From the NCBI GenBank assembly GCA_036898165.1, contig CM072530.1, positions 3,915,001 to 3,979,000 on the forward strand: 64,000 nt of DNA, read 5' to 3'. The stretch's first letter is position 1. Each line of letters starts with the position of its first letter. A program made the translations under genes and the position numbers. Positions 11,956-22,369 of this stretch are shown one piece after another. Source of the DNA: Silybum marianum (Eukaryota > Streptophyta > Magnoliopsida > Asterales > Asteraceae). Under the pieces are notes generated by a model that had not been told where the DNA came from, did no database searches, and saw nothing but the letters and a program-made list of their open reading frames with translations.

Positions 11956-12592
11956 CACTATAACAAAATTGAATTTATAGGACGCTTAGGTGTCGAATTG
12001 TTCTAATAGAATATTTTATAGAACTTTAGGTTTATAGAACCAAACTATAAAACATTATATTTAAAAACGTTACAATAAGTTTATAGGACTTTAACAAGTT
12101 TTTAAGATGTTTTTTTAAAATGGGTAATGCTCTTGGTATCCCTATGCACATAAATTTTTTGTACTTTTGTAGATTTGATGATGTATAGAGAGGGTTTTGA
12201 TATTAATGTGTGTGGGAGAGAATTCATTTTGTAGGAGTGTTATTAGCAACATATAGAGATGTTATTAGCAACATATAGAGATGTCATTAGCCTCACCTTT
12301 TAAAATAAAGTGTTAAATTAACTGTTTTATATGCCACTTTTGAGAGTGTCCTGTAAACTCATTTTTATATGACATTTTTTCAAATAGTGTTGTAAAATAA
12401 CTAATACAACAATTCATTTTAATAACGTTTAGAAAAGTTTGTTAAAACGATTTAAAACATCTTAAAAACTTGTTGTAACACTTTTAGAAATGATGTTTTT
12501 TTATTCGATTTTAAAAACTAAAATCGTATAAATTATTATTTTAGGACATTTCTACATTGTACATGTCATATAAAATCAATTTTATTATACCG
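11956..12592. mobile_element. CACTA-like MITE with nested insertion
   Basis: The left end is CACTATAACAAAATTGAATTT. The right end AATCAATTTTATTATACCG is the worn inverse. The two halves are inverted copies with shared blocks such as TTTATAGGAC. A second MITE (12121-12297) sits in the middle, so the original element was about 450 bp. Confidence 0.6.
12121..12297. mobile_element. Nested MITE with 8-bp target duplication
   Basis: Begins TGGGTAATGCTCTTGGTATCCC and ends GATGTCATTAGCCTCACC, a worn inverse. The flanks repeat TTTTAAAA (12113-12120 and 12298-12305), as for hAT elements. A 24-bp internal unit around GTTATTAGCAACATATAGAGAT is tandemly repeated at 12238-12285. Relatives: 39665-39814, 48859-49003 and 49019-49149. 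Confidence 0.65.
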
Positions 12593-12920
12593 TTTTAAAA
12601 CAAACTAAAATATCAATGCAGAAACTTATTCTAAACAAAATTATTTTGACCCGATTATTTTACCGCTTTTTGATTAATCTTTTCTTCGTTATTACTATTA
12701 ATTTAATAGTTGTAGGTTTAAAATTCTCCAATCAAACATATGTCCCAATAATTACATGAAAATAATTTAGACTCCAAGAAAAGATGTTTGATTGCATGAA
12801 ACAGATTACATTTTGACCAAGTTTTAATCTAAAAAACAAATACACCAACAACTCAAATCATAAAATTCACACTTATCATAAATAGATCGCAAAACAAGAT
12901 TTAATTTCCAATCAAATCAA

Positions 12921-14795
12921 TTACGAATTAACCTTCCTGCAGTTCTTCCTGATCTCGCCATTGGACCCGGTGAGTGGACGGATATCACCCATCTTGATCA
13001 TGGCGGCTGCAAAATCCGCGTTGAAACTTGCGGCGTTTTTGCTGTATTGCTCCACTAAGGAATCAGTGGAGCCACCGTTGTGTAGGACCTGGTCTGACCG
13101 AAGAAGACCCTGTTGGTTGATCAAGTTCTTGTAGTAATTGTTGTCGAAATAAGTTGGGGTTTTAACGTCGAGGGGTGCAAGGTTGTTGTCACCAGAGCCT
13201 GCCGGAAGAGGGCAGTTTGATTGCCTTGACCTGGCAAATGAAGCATCGATGTTGCTGTCGTTGTAAATACGTGCTCTAAAAGTTGTACAACGTGCTTGTC
13301 CGATTGTATGTGAACCTGAGAGTGCCACCATGTCTTTGGCGGAGAGACCCACCGCTTGGAACCGGTTGATGAGGTTGCTCAGGGTGGAGGTCGGTGGTGG
13401 AATAACGCCGCTGTTGGCGGCTGAAAGGCTGGCGGATTTGGAGTCTCTTCTTCCTAATTTAACCTTCCATGAGGGACCTCCTAACTATTCAAACAATATA
13501 GCGATAGTTATCACTACAAGTAAAAGTTGACCACATTTGTCGATAAAAAACAAAAATTGCAACGAAAAATTCATCGTGTAAAATTATTTTCTAAGTTGTC
13601 ATGTCAACACGATTGAATGCCAAGCCAATACAAGTGTTTTTATTTGAATATTTTTGGGTCAATCAAAAACATTGAAATTGTAAAATAATAATTTGATTTT
13701 GATGTGCTTAAAGAAATTTAGTAACAACTAAAATAGCATGTAGAGGATGTTCATTTAAATTAATCATACAAAGGGTCTCTTTTTGTTAGCGTTTAATAAG
13801 TTTAATGAAATTTACAACTTATTTGATCAATTATACATAATTGTTTGGCAACTTAATGATATAAAAAATGACTTATTTAATAAGCTACCAGACGCAACTT
13901 TATGTAGAAAGCCAAGTTTTTTTTTTCCAAACTTGTCCACACAATTAAAGTACATGTTCCTTCAATCTATAAAAAAATCTTACTAACCAAAAAACTTTCT
14001 AATATATATAGATAAATTCATTTATACAATTTTATTCATACATGACTTAATGAAAAACCAACATAAGAATCCTAAAACTGTCCGAAAATTAAATGGTAAC
14101 CTCACATTTAAGCATGTGCATGATTTAGGGATGTTGATTTGTATGGTAAAATGTTGACCACATTTGTAGTCTTATTTTGAAAAAAATTACGAAGCAAATA
14201 AGACCCGATAAGCAAGATTGGTCAAAAGTGGTTTGAAAGTAAAAGTTTTAACGATAACGCTACTTACAGCACGAGTAGATTCGAGAGCAGAAATTGCTAA
14301 AATGTCAGCACACGACACTACGCCAGGGCAAACTCTTTCCACACTCCTCTTGACATCATCAATCACATTAAAACCCCTGACCGAGTTTGCATTCGGCCTA
14401 GCAGTTTTCTCTCCGGTGAATGAAGACGTATCATCCAACAAGATTGACCCGTCACACCCCTGCAATGAAAAACCATCCTTAACTTTGACTTTTACCACCA
14501 CAAACACACATCAATACGAAACTCTATATATAACTCACTTGAGAGAGAAAGAAAAACATGTACATACGTTTACAAAGCAATCATGGAAATGCAGCCGAAG
14601 AAGAGATGCACCCATACGCTTCTCCCTGGACACAGCAGACCGAACCACTGAGCCTACAGTCTGGAAAACCTTCGGGCAACTCTTGGAGTAGAAATCGGGT
14701 GTGAGTTGAGCTGATGAAGTACTGATTACCAAGCACAAGGTACACGCAAGCAGTGCAAACTTGATAATCATAGAAGAAGAAGAAGAAGAAGCCAT
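12921..14795 (-). CDS. Class III peroxidase, copy 3 (complete)
   Basis: Secreted haem peroxidase of the apoplast. Exons 14795-14568, 14459-14268 and 13484-12921 give 327 residues; intron 1 is 108 bp and intron 2 is 783 bp, both GT/AG. Signal peptide residues 1-29 include a serine run (MASSSSSSM); mature QLTPDFY follows. Arg67 and His71 lie in RLHFHDCF, the calcium-binding GCDGS follows, and proximal His199 lies in SGSHTIGQARC (Ser where the others have Ala). All eight cysteines are present. Exon 2 ends SALESTRA where the family usually has ARDS or ARES followed by VVA, so a normally conserved Arg is Leu here. Intron 2 is about eight times longer than in the paralogues because it contains a MITE. 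The reading frame is fully open, so the gene is probably functional. Prx52-like in sequence; a lignification role is inferred. Confidence 0.95.
13771..14076. mobile_element. MITE inside intron 2 of peroxidase copy 3
   Basis: Matches the block order at 57446-57755 and 29034-29310: AGGGTCT with TTGTTAGC, GACTTATTTAATAAGCT, CCAAGTTTTTTT, CCATCTATGAAAAAAAC-like, GACTTAATGAAAAACC. It explains part of the length difference from the other two peroxidases. A direct repeat GTTGACCACATTTGT (13526-13540 and 14153-14167) flanks a wider region, hinting at a larger compound insertion. Confidence 0.6.
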
Positions 14796-14885
14796 TTTTA
14801 GTAACTATTTGAATTAAAGATGATAAAAAGTGACTAATAGTGAGTAGTGAGTGTGTTAAGTTTAAATTAAAGAACAAAGGGTTAC

Positions 14886-15046
14886 AATATATAGTAAGAG
14901 GTCGAGGTTGTATAGGGGTGTTGGGCCAGAGCAGCTAACCTAATAATCTGGACTAAATTGCAACAAAAATTAAATTAATTGGGTTTATTTGTAAACACGT
15001 TACGTGATAGGATATAAGTACGAATTTGTCAAAAGTGGGGTCCTTG
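14886..15046 (-). promoter_or_regulatory. Promoter of peroxidase copy 3
   Basis: A TATATAT box at about 14887-14893 lies 92 bp upstream of the ATG. The shared motif GGACTAAATTGCAACAA is at 14950-14966, and the AATTTGTCAAAAGTGGGGTC block at 15022-15046. The order of modules is the same as for copy 2. Confidence 0.6.
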
Positions 15047-15849
15047 CATGCAATTTTATATTTTTTTTGTATTTATATTATTTTTGGATATCTTTTAACG
15101 GATCCCGTGGCCATGCACAAATTGTAGAAGAAGTCATAAGGACACACTACTCAAAATATGTTTGTTTTGGTGTATTAATTTGCAACTTCATCTATATATA
15201 TACTTTTGCATATTTTTGTTGGAGAATAAAATTTGTTTGATTGTACATATATATGCATAAAGTAACTGGTTCAGGTTTAAGGGAAAACGTCAAAAAAGAT
15301 AAAACTAAATAACACCATGGAAGTTCTTCATCTACACGGTAGATACTAATGCATACCGGTAATTTGTAACACACATTTGTGCAATGCATTAATGCATATG
15401 TATACACTGATGCATAGAAAAAAAACAGCTTTAATCGTTTGTATCATTTGTGCATACTATCCGAATGGAGAATTAATAAGGTATTCTTCAGTTTTCATTT
15501 TTTTTAACGTTTTCTCTTGAACCTTCCTCTAAAATAAGTTTTCACAAGTATGATTATTTCAAATTTTGATCGAATATTGTAATATAAATCATCAATAACA
15601 ACTTAGACGTTAACTGAAAATAGCATGATTTAATTTTCTTTAGCATATCATTTTATCCCAGATTAATTACTCTGATTAGATTTAAAAAAAGTACTCTAAA
15701 TTATGATACTATAAAAATATAATTATATAAATTATAAATATTTTACTCACTTATATCTTATCCGACACGAAATTAAAAATAAAATAATCTTTATCTATTT
15801 CGCGTCTTACTTTTCTTTGAGAGACTTTTTATTACATAGAGGAAAGACA

Positions 15850-16140
15850 CTTTCATAGTTGATAATAATGGATAAAATGATAGGGTACAAGGAATAATGC
15901 ATGACGTACAAATGATGTTACAACGTATAATTGACCATAAATAACTTTAAAAAATATGATACTTTTTACTGAAGTTATATAGAATATTTGAACAAAGGTT
16001 GTGATCTGCTTTCGAAGTAGTTACCAAATGATTAATGACATAGTTAGGTACAAGTGATGATGCATAACACACAAACGTTATAGCCAAATGCAAAATTGAC
16101 CTAAAATTAGTTAAAAATAGGATGACTTTTTCTACGTTAG
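15850..16140. repeat. Upstream block shared with peroxidase copy 1
   Basis: Counterpart of 4385-4620, with matching AATAATGGATAAAATGATAG, TTCGAAGTAGTTACCAAATG and GCAAAATTGACCTAAAA segments. It marks the outer end of the duplicated peroxidase unit. Confidence 0.6.
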
Positions 16141-16460
16141 GTGGTATGTGATTTAATGAATGATTAGAAGGCTTTCTCTATCAGATTTGTAATAATTGCC
16201 GACAAAATAAGTCCATCTAAGGCTATTTTATTAAAGGAAACTATTAAATCCTATTTACGTTTATATTATATTGAAATTATAAAATCATAACATTTAATGT
16301 GTGACAAATCGACCGAATTGAAATTGGGATGATGGTCAAAATGATTAAAGCTTAAAATGAGTAATTTTAAAGTATATGATATAAATTGGGTCAGAATGAT
16401 AATATGGGCAGTTATATTTCTAACTGCATGATTGTAGTGATAGTTATTTTTGAAATTCAG

Positions 16461-17235
16461 CTCGGGGTGTAAACGATGTGAGACAACTTGCGAGCTACGT
16501 GAGATCGACTCGGTCAATACTCGACTTTCGAATAGGTTCGACTCGAACTAGAACTCGACCCGACTCGATATAACGAGTGGATTCGACTAACCCAATATTC
16601 GATTTGAAAAGCTTGTGAGATACTCGATTTTTTTATATATAATTAGTTTTAAAATATAATAACTTTTATTATATATTTGTAATATATAATAGAATAAAAA
16701 TGTCTTATATTTTAGATATTTGAACAAAACTGTGCATTTTTTAAATACAAAAACTAATCAATTATGCTTTATTAAAATCATATTTTTTAAATACAAAATA
16801 AAAAAACTATAGAAATGGTTGTCCGACATTGGAAGAGAAAAAGTAAAATAAGGTTGAAGAGGTGTTATAAATTGAGAGAGATGTGAATGAAGTTTGTAAT
16901 TTTGTCTTTTTGATAATGAAGTTTGAGATGTAACTATTTAGTTTTAGAAAATTTAAGAGAACACATTGAAGTCTTATAATTTATAAGAGAAGACCCTGAA
17001 ATTTCATAAATTTCAATAGTTTTGAGCTTGATTCGAGTTTCATTTGAAGTTCGAGCTTGGCTCAACTTCAAACGAGTTCGAGTTCGAGCTTAAAAAATTG
17101 CAATCGAGTTTGAGTCGAGTTTAGTTTTTAGCTACTCGTGAGTTTTCGAGTCGAGTTCGAGCTTGGGTAATGGCTATCGAGTTCAAGTCGAGTATATTGA
17201 TACTCGAGTGATCGACTCGCATCATCTACACCCCT
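16461..17235. mobile_element. Non-autonomous hAT-like element, GGGGTGTA ends
   Basis: The left end contains GGGGTGTAAACGATG and the right end CATCATCTACACCCCT, whose inverse is AGGGGTGTAGATGATG. The 8-bp target duplication AAATTCAG is perfect (16453-16460 and 17236-17243). Near both ends are inverted CGAGTTCGAG/CTCGAACTCG-rich tracts that could fold; the middle is AT-rich. No transposase. Confidence 0.85.
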
Positions 17236-17346
17236 AAATTCAGCAGTCAATTTTTCAGATCCAACGATTTCGTTGTCTTTTAAGTGAGAAAAAAATCAAG
17301 TTCAAACTAAAACAATAACAAAAAAAAAAAGAATACAAAGACGGTC

Positions 17347-17491
17347 GAATCATATGTGATTTTACACTAAAGTCACATAAATTACATGTGATTCATGCGA
17401 CTTTGGCCGTGACCAAAAGTCGCGGACAGGTCCCCTACTCACTATTGCATTGACTGTATTTCGTAATCGTATGTAAAATCACATATGATTC
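17347..17491. repeat. 145-bp hairpin with perfect 20-bp arms
   Basis: The arm GAATCATATGTGATTTTACA (17347-17366) is repeated in perfect inverse at 17472-17491. The loop holds a smaller inverse pair, ATGCGACTTTGG and CCAAAAGTCGCG. It could be a small MITE or a foldback sequence. Confidence 0.7.
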
Positions 17492-17702
17492 ACATTTGAT
17501 ATGTTCGTTTTTTTATTCTCTCAATTTAATCATGTTATCGCTCGATATCTGTATATGTGTGTAGGTGTTTTATTTAATTTTAGAATGAAAAAAAATACTA
17601 TGGATTGAAAATATATAAAAACTTTGGGGTTGGTTATTTGATCAAATAAATATTAAGTTGTTGAAGCAATTTTGTCAAAACCTAATCTTTAGCTGATGTT
17701 TC

Positions 17703-18139
17703 CTTATCTTGCAAATTAAAATCTAATCCATCTTTGACTTTATATTTTTAAGTTCAGTAACTATTATTAAACTTAGAGTATTAGGATGTTGAATCTTAAA
17801 TCTTAATATTGATTTTTTATTTAATTTTGTATGAAAAGAAATTATATCTTATCTTGCAAATTAAAATCTAATCCATCTTTGACTTTATATTTTTAAGTTC
17901 AGTAACTATTATTAAACTTAGAGTATTAGGATGTTGAATCTTAAATCTTAATATTGATTTTTTATTTAATTTTGTATGAAAAGAAATTATATCTTATCTT
18001 GCAAATTAAAATCTAATCCATCTTTGACTTTATATTTTTAAGTTCAGTAACTATTATTAAACTTAGAGTATTAGGATGTTGAATCTTAAATCTTAATATT
18101 GATTTTTTATTTAATTTTGTATGAAAAGAAATTATATCT
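17703..18139. repeat. Three-copy 145-bp tandem repeat
   Basis: Three head-to-tail copies with period 145 (starts 17703, 17848, 17993), each beginning CTTATCTTGCAAATTAAAAT. By eye the copies are identical, so the amplification is recent or kept uniform. No ORF. Confidence 0.95.
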
Positions 18140-19133
18140 GAGTGATTGAAAGAATTTATTTGAAGATGTATATGTAAATTCATATAAATAACATGTAATA
18201 TTGGCTACTTATACATATTTGAGTCGATTTTTCAGGTTTTTTTTTCAAGAATTAACATATGAATTTTTCGTAACCTTTGGTTTTTTACATTCTTAGGATA
18301 TTAGCCTTTTTAATTAAATCATCCCCTATTAACGTATGTATTAAAAGCCCCAAAAAACCGGTAATTGACTATTTTGGACCGTTTCATAGATGGTCCGCTA
18401 CTTGACCGATATGGACCATTTCCTAGATGATCTGACCCTAATTTTGTATTTTCGAATTTGAGATGAAAAGTAAAAGACGGAAAATAAATAAAATGATTTT
18501 TTTTATTCATTAGGAAAAAAGGAAAATGGAAGAAAATAAAATAAATTTTATGTTTTTAGAATAATTCTTATAAATATACCATTATTATAATTAATGGATA
18601 GTTATGTACTTTTAAAAAAAATCAAGTTTTACTACAGAATTTATTCAAAAAAAGTTTTATTACAGAATTTTTTAGGAAGAAAGTTTTGAAAGGAAATTCA
18701 TTATTTTTATTCCCTTATTTATTAAAAATTCAGAAAATAAAAAAATTTCTTTACATTATTGTTTTAACGTTTTCATCTATTATTTTTCTTTTTAAAAAAA
18801 GATTTCGAGAAAGGTAAGGGTTGGTCGTGATTAAACCCACTGTATATGGTCAAAAATGTGTATGATATCGAAATAACGATCGCAATCATATTGGTAGTAT
18901 TTTTCTTCTATGTTTCCTTAATAAAAAAGATTTATATATAACTTTTATCTAGATAATATTTTACTATTTTTTCATTGGATTGACTTTTAGTTTAAAAGTC
19001 CATATTTTTATGTTATCCATTTTTACAACCCGTTGTGTGGTAGTTTTTTTTAATTTTCAGAGAAGTGAAAATTTTATTATGTTCACATTTGTTTGTCTTT
19101 TAAACCCTCAAAATCAAAGGATAATATTTTTTT
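18140..19133. other. Intergenic, AT-rich, no gene seen
   Basis: Long A/T tracts. Short repeated bits near 18360-18430 (GACCGTTTCATAGATGGTC and GACCATTTCCTAGATGATC) form an imperfect repeat pair. No coding signal. Confidence 0.35.
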
Positions 19134-19857
19134 AAAGTAAACTACAAACTTGGTCTCTATGGGTTGTAGAAAATAACATTTTTTATTCTTACAAACTTTA
19201 AATTACAAGATAACAATTATGGTTTGTAAAAACAGTCAAATTTGGTCGTTCTAACACGTTAAATAATTATGCTAAATAAGGGTTATCTTCATCTTTATAT
19301 CGATCTTCTGTTATTTACCCATCAAAAACCACATTTATAATCGGTTTTGGTTGGTTAAAGAAAAAAAATCGATAATATGATGAAAACGCACCTCATTTAA
19401 CAGAATTTTTAACGGTTGTTAGAGTGAGAAAATGCGGAGTGGATTACATGGTTTTCTAATTTGTGGTTTAAGAGTAGGGAGAAATTGTTTTTTAAGGCAA
19501 TTATTCTCACTATGCTTTGGTGTATATGGTCGTTCCGAAATGCAACCATTTTTGATGAGACCAAGCTAAAGAAAGCAGATATCTTTGATAAGATCGTGAC
19601 TCATGTGTATTTTTTGTTTTCTAACAAGTTTAAGAATTAAGATTAATTGGGTGTGTTGGCTACTTGGCTCCTGACTATTTCTTATATGTAATTGTTTGTT
19701 TTAGCGTTTTACTAGTTTTTTTTAATAAAACCTTACAGTTGTTAAAAAAAATCCGGACGTTTTTACAAACCATAATAACCATCTTGTATTTTTGAAATTG
19801 TAGGAATAAAAATTGTTACTTTTGACAAACCACAAGGACCAAATTTGTAGTTTACTT
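19134..19857. mobile_element. TIR element 'AGTAAACTACAAATTTGG', with LINE inserted
   Basis: The left end is AAAGTAAACTACAAACTTGG and the right end, CCAAATTTGTAGTTTACTTT, is its inverse. The body has CATTTTTTATTCTTACA near both ends. A LINE fragment (19422-19734) interrupts it. Other copies: 20355-20774 and 32168-32583, plus a fragment at 10880-10949. Confidence 0.7.
19422..19734 (+). mobile_element. 5'-truncated LINE, reverse transcriptase 3' end
   Basis: Plus-strand translation from about 19440 gives WITWFSNLWFKSREKLFF, then LTMLWCIWSFRNATIFDE and KIVTHVYFLFSNKFK. This looks like the region after the reverse transcriptase domain of plant LINEs (IWxxRN motif, zf-RVT region). It is flanked by a near-duplicate of ACGGTTGTTA (19412-19421) and ACAGTTGTTA (19735-19744), consistent with target-primed insertion into the surrounding TIR element. 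Confidence 0.65.
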
Positions 19858-20031
19858 TCTGTGATATAATTTTTATTTTTATCATTTAACTTGATTAATA
19901 CATAAAGTCACCATGTCCAAAAGTTTTTCTTCATTTTTTTTCTTATAGTCAAAAGTGACATAAAGTGAACATGCATGCATGAGGAACTTATCTTCAATCC
20001 ACATCAGTGATTTCATGTATTAATTGCTATT

Positions 20032-20256
20032 TTTTTTTTGAACGACAGCGTTATTGTTAGTGGTTGATGTTAGTAACGAGTTAAACTCCAACCCCTGGGG
20101 CAGCGCGGGATCGAACCCTCGCACCTTTACAGAGCCACGTCACCTATGAGGAATAATACCTCCACCATTTTAGGGGAAACCACCACTTCCAAGGCTCGAA
20201 CCCGAGACCTTGAGGATGCTGTAAAACCCCGGTACCGCTAGGCCAAAGGCCCTTTG
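20032..20256 (-). mobile_element. tRNA-derived SINE, complete, 15-bp target duplication
   Basis: On the minus strand it begins with GGCCTAGCGGTACCGGGG, an A-box-like stretch, then GGTCTCGGGTTCGAGCC, a B box. It ends GCTGTCGTTCAAAAAAAAA. GTATTAATTGCTATT is repeated perfectly at 20017-20031 and 20257-20271. The 225-bp length and poly(A) tail fit a SINE. A second GGGTTCGATCC lies about 120 bp downstream of the first, suggesting a dimeric origin. Confidence 0.85.
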
Positions 20257-20354
20257 GTATTAATTGCTATTATTTAATTAAATTAAAATGAAAATTTATT
20301 TTTCTTAAAACTAATAAACTATTCATATTCACTTTAAAACTTATAATTTTCTTT

Positions 20355-20774
20355 AAAGCTAAACTACAAATTTTGTCTATGCAGTTTGTTAAAAATAACA
20401 TTTTTCGTCTCTACAGCTTTTAAATAAGAAGATTACTATCATGATTAATAAAAATAGCTAGGTTTGGTCCCATCCTCTAATAATCATTAAAAAACTCCAT
20501 TAAATAAGAGGTATTTTCGTCATACTATAATTTTTTTTGTCTTTAATCCAATCAAGATCAATTTTTTGATGTTGGTACTTATGGTTTTTGATTGGATAGA
20601 AAACAAAAAATTGACAAAGCTACAAAAATGTCTTTCATATAAAATAACTTTTTAACAACCATTAGAGGCCGGGATAAATTTTTGAATTTTTACAAACCAT
20701 AGTGTAATTTTAAAACTGTAAAAACGAATAGTGTTGATTTTCACAAACCAAAGGGACCAAGTTTGTAATTTAGT
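20355..20774. mobile_element. TIR element 'AAACTACAAATTTGG', second copy
   Basis: Starts AAAGCTAAACTACAAATTTT and ends CCAAGTTTGTAATTTAGTCT, the inverse. The internal order (AATAACATTTTTCGTCTCTAC, CCATTAAATAAG, AACCATTAGAGG) matches 32168-32583. No ORF. Confidence 0.65.
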
Positions 20775-21303
20775 CTATTTAAAACAAGTCAATATCCAAT
20801 TTTTTTTTTCTTCTAATTTTTGTTATCAAGTTGTGACGATAATAGAGATATTTAGTTGAGTAGGCGACCCAATCGTATTTGACGAGTTTATGAGTTGAAC
20901 ATTTTATTTTTCTATTGTTATCTTTCTAATATTTGTTATGGACTTTGTTTGAATTCAATGCAATGTTGTCATCATACTTAATTCATAAACTTTTTTTTTA
21001 TAGAATTCCTCAAAAATGTATTTCTTATGTATAACATTTTGACATCCAGTTGAAAATAATAATTAAGATCGAGTTTACTGATAAAACAAAAAAAATCCCG
21101 AATAGCAAAACTTGGATTTAATGATTGATTTGATCGAAAAAGGAAGAAAATGTTACAGAGAAAAATAAATTATTAGTAAAGTTGCCTAATTCGTGATTTC
21201 CCGGCTTGTATTTGCAAATTCTATGCAAAATTGAGAAAGAAAATTGAAAGGAACATAGAAGTGAAAGAAAATGTTTGATTTAACGGCATGTTTAAGGAGA
21301 GAG

Positions 21304-21592
21304 ATCAAAGGGGGTTAGCTCAGTTGGATAGGTAACATCCTGGGGGACGTGGGGTGAAAGCCACACTATCCGGGTTCGAATCCCACGAGCGACACTTTCC
21401 TGAGATATCCAGACTCTGGGTCTGGTCCTTCGGGGCCGGTATGGGTGGGTTCAGTCTACGGGACCCTCTACCCTGTCGGTCGGGTTCAGCCATAGGTTGG
21501 GTCGGGTCGCAGCGGATTAGTGGGATTACCCGTAATGGAGGCCCGATACCGCTGGAATGTGTGTGTGAGTCAACTTGCCGTTCAAAAAAAAA
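21304..21592 (+). mobile_element. tRNA-derived SINE, complete, 16-bp target duplication
   Basis: The head has a clear A box (GGTTAGCTCAGTTGG) and B box (GGGTTCGAATCCC), as in a tRNA-type Pol III promoter. The GC-rich body ends TTGCCGTTCAAAAAAAAAA. ATGTTTAAGGAGAGAG at 21288-21303 recurs with one mismatch at 21593-21608. The apparent 96-codon ORF over it is not a gene. The tRNA-like head cannot fold as a proper tRNA; it is too long between the boxes. Confidence 0.88.
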
Positions 21593-21609
21593 ATGTCTAA
21601 GGAGAGAGG

Positions 21610-22369
21610 GGGCGCACGTCTATGCAACTGTTTTATCATATTGACGAAGTTGTTTTTTTTAAAGGAGTTTTAAAAGTTTACCATGCTTTAATTTGATGTG
21701 TGGTCCTATTAATTAGTTAACAAACAGTTGTTGCAACGCACACCAATGTACCAATTACAAATATACAAAAATAAATTGTGCATCGTTGATACTTTGATGA
21801 CAATTTGATTTTAGTAAGTTTTATTGGTTTTTGAACTATCACCCAACTACTGACCGTTTCAATTTGGATATTGAACTTTTTTATCCAGTTTTGATTGTTC
21901 GATTAAAATTAAACTTGATGACTTTCTATACACCACTACTAATGGCTACGTGTAGGGAAGGCAAAAAAAAAAACCATCGACGAACCCAGTTTGACTGGGG
22001 ATGAGGAAATCCCATCAAATCTGATCCACAATCGAATCTACCTTGAGTACTAATAATAAATTGTTATGTATTTATGTATAGTAAAGATAATAATAATCAA
22101 AGCAGTCTGATCCGAATAGCGTATATAATGTATAAATATAATCAATATTTGATGATAGAAATTTGTGAAATAAAATAATATTGTTGATTTGGTTGTTTGT
22201 GGAAAACTTTTCATGATATAGTAGTAAAAGGGTTGTATAAAATTTCAATTATTAAGTATTGTAATTGATATATTTGAATTAGATTTGATTGATGTTACTA
22301 GTGTACAAATGCAACTACTAAAAACTCGTTTAATAAAGTTTTAGTACGATATGTCGTTTAAGCGTGATA
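21610..22369. other. Intergenic, no gene seen
   Basis: AT-rich sequence ending in a TA microsatellite at 22370-22384. No coding frame or clear repeat ends. Confidence 0.35.

Noticed and set aside
14581..14877. Minus 98-codon ORF over the peroxidase copy 3 start
   Set aside because: It overlaps exon 1 in another frame and has no signal or motif; the exon frame with the signal peptide is real.
21304..21400. tRNA gene from the A and B boxes
   Set aside because: Boxes are too far apart and the stems do not close; the poly(A) tail and target duplication show a SINE.
21354..21644. 96-codon plus ORF with many Gly and Arg
   Set aside because: It lies wholly in a tRNA-derived SINE (21304-21592) with target duplication; GC-rich body makes an open frame by chance.
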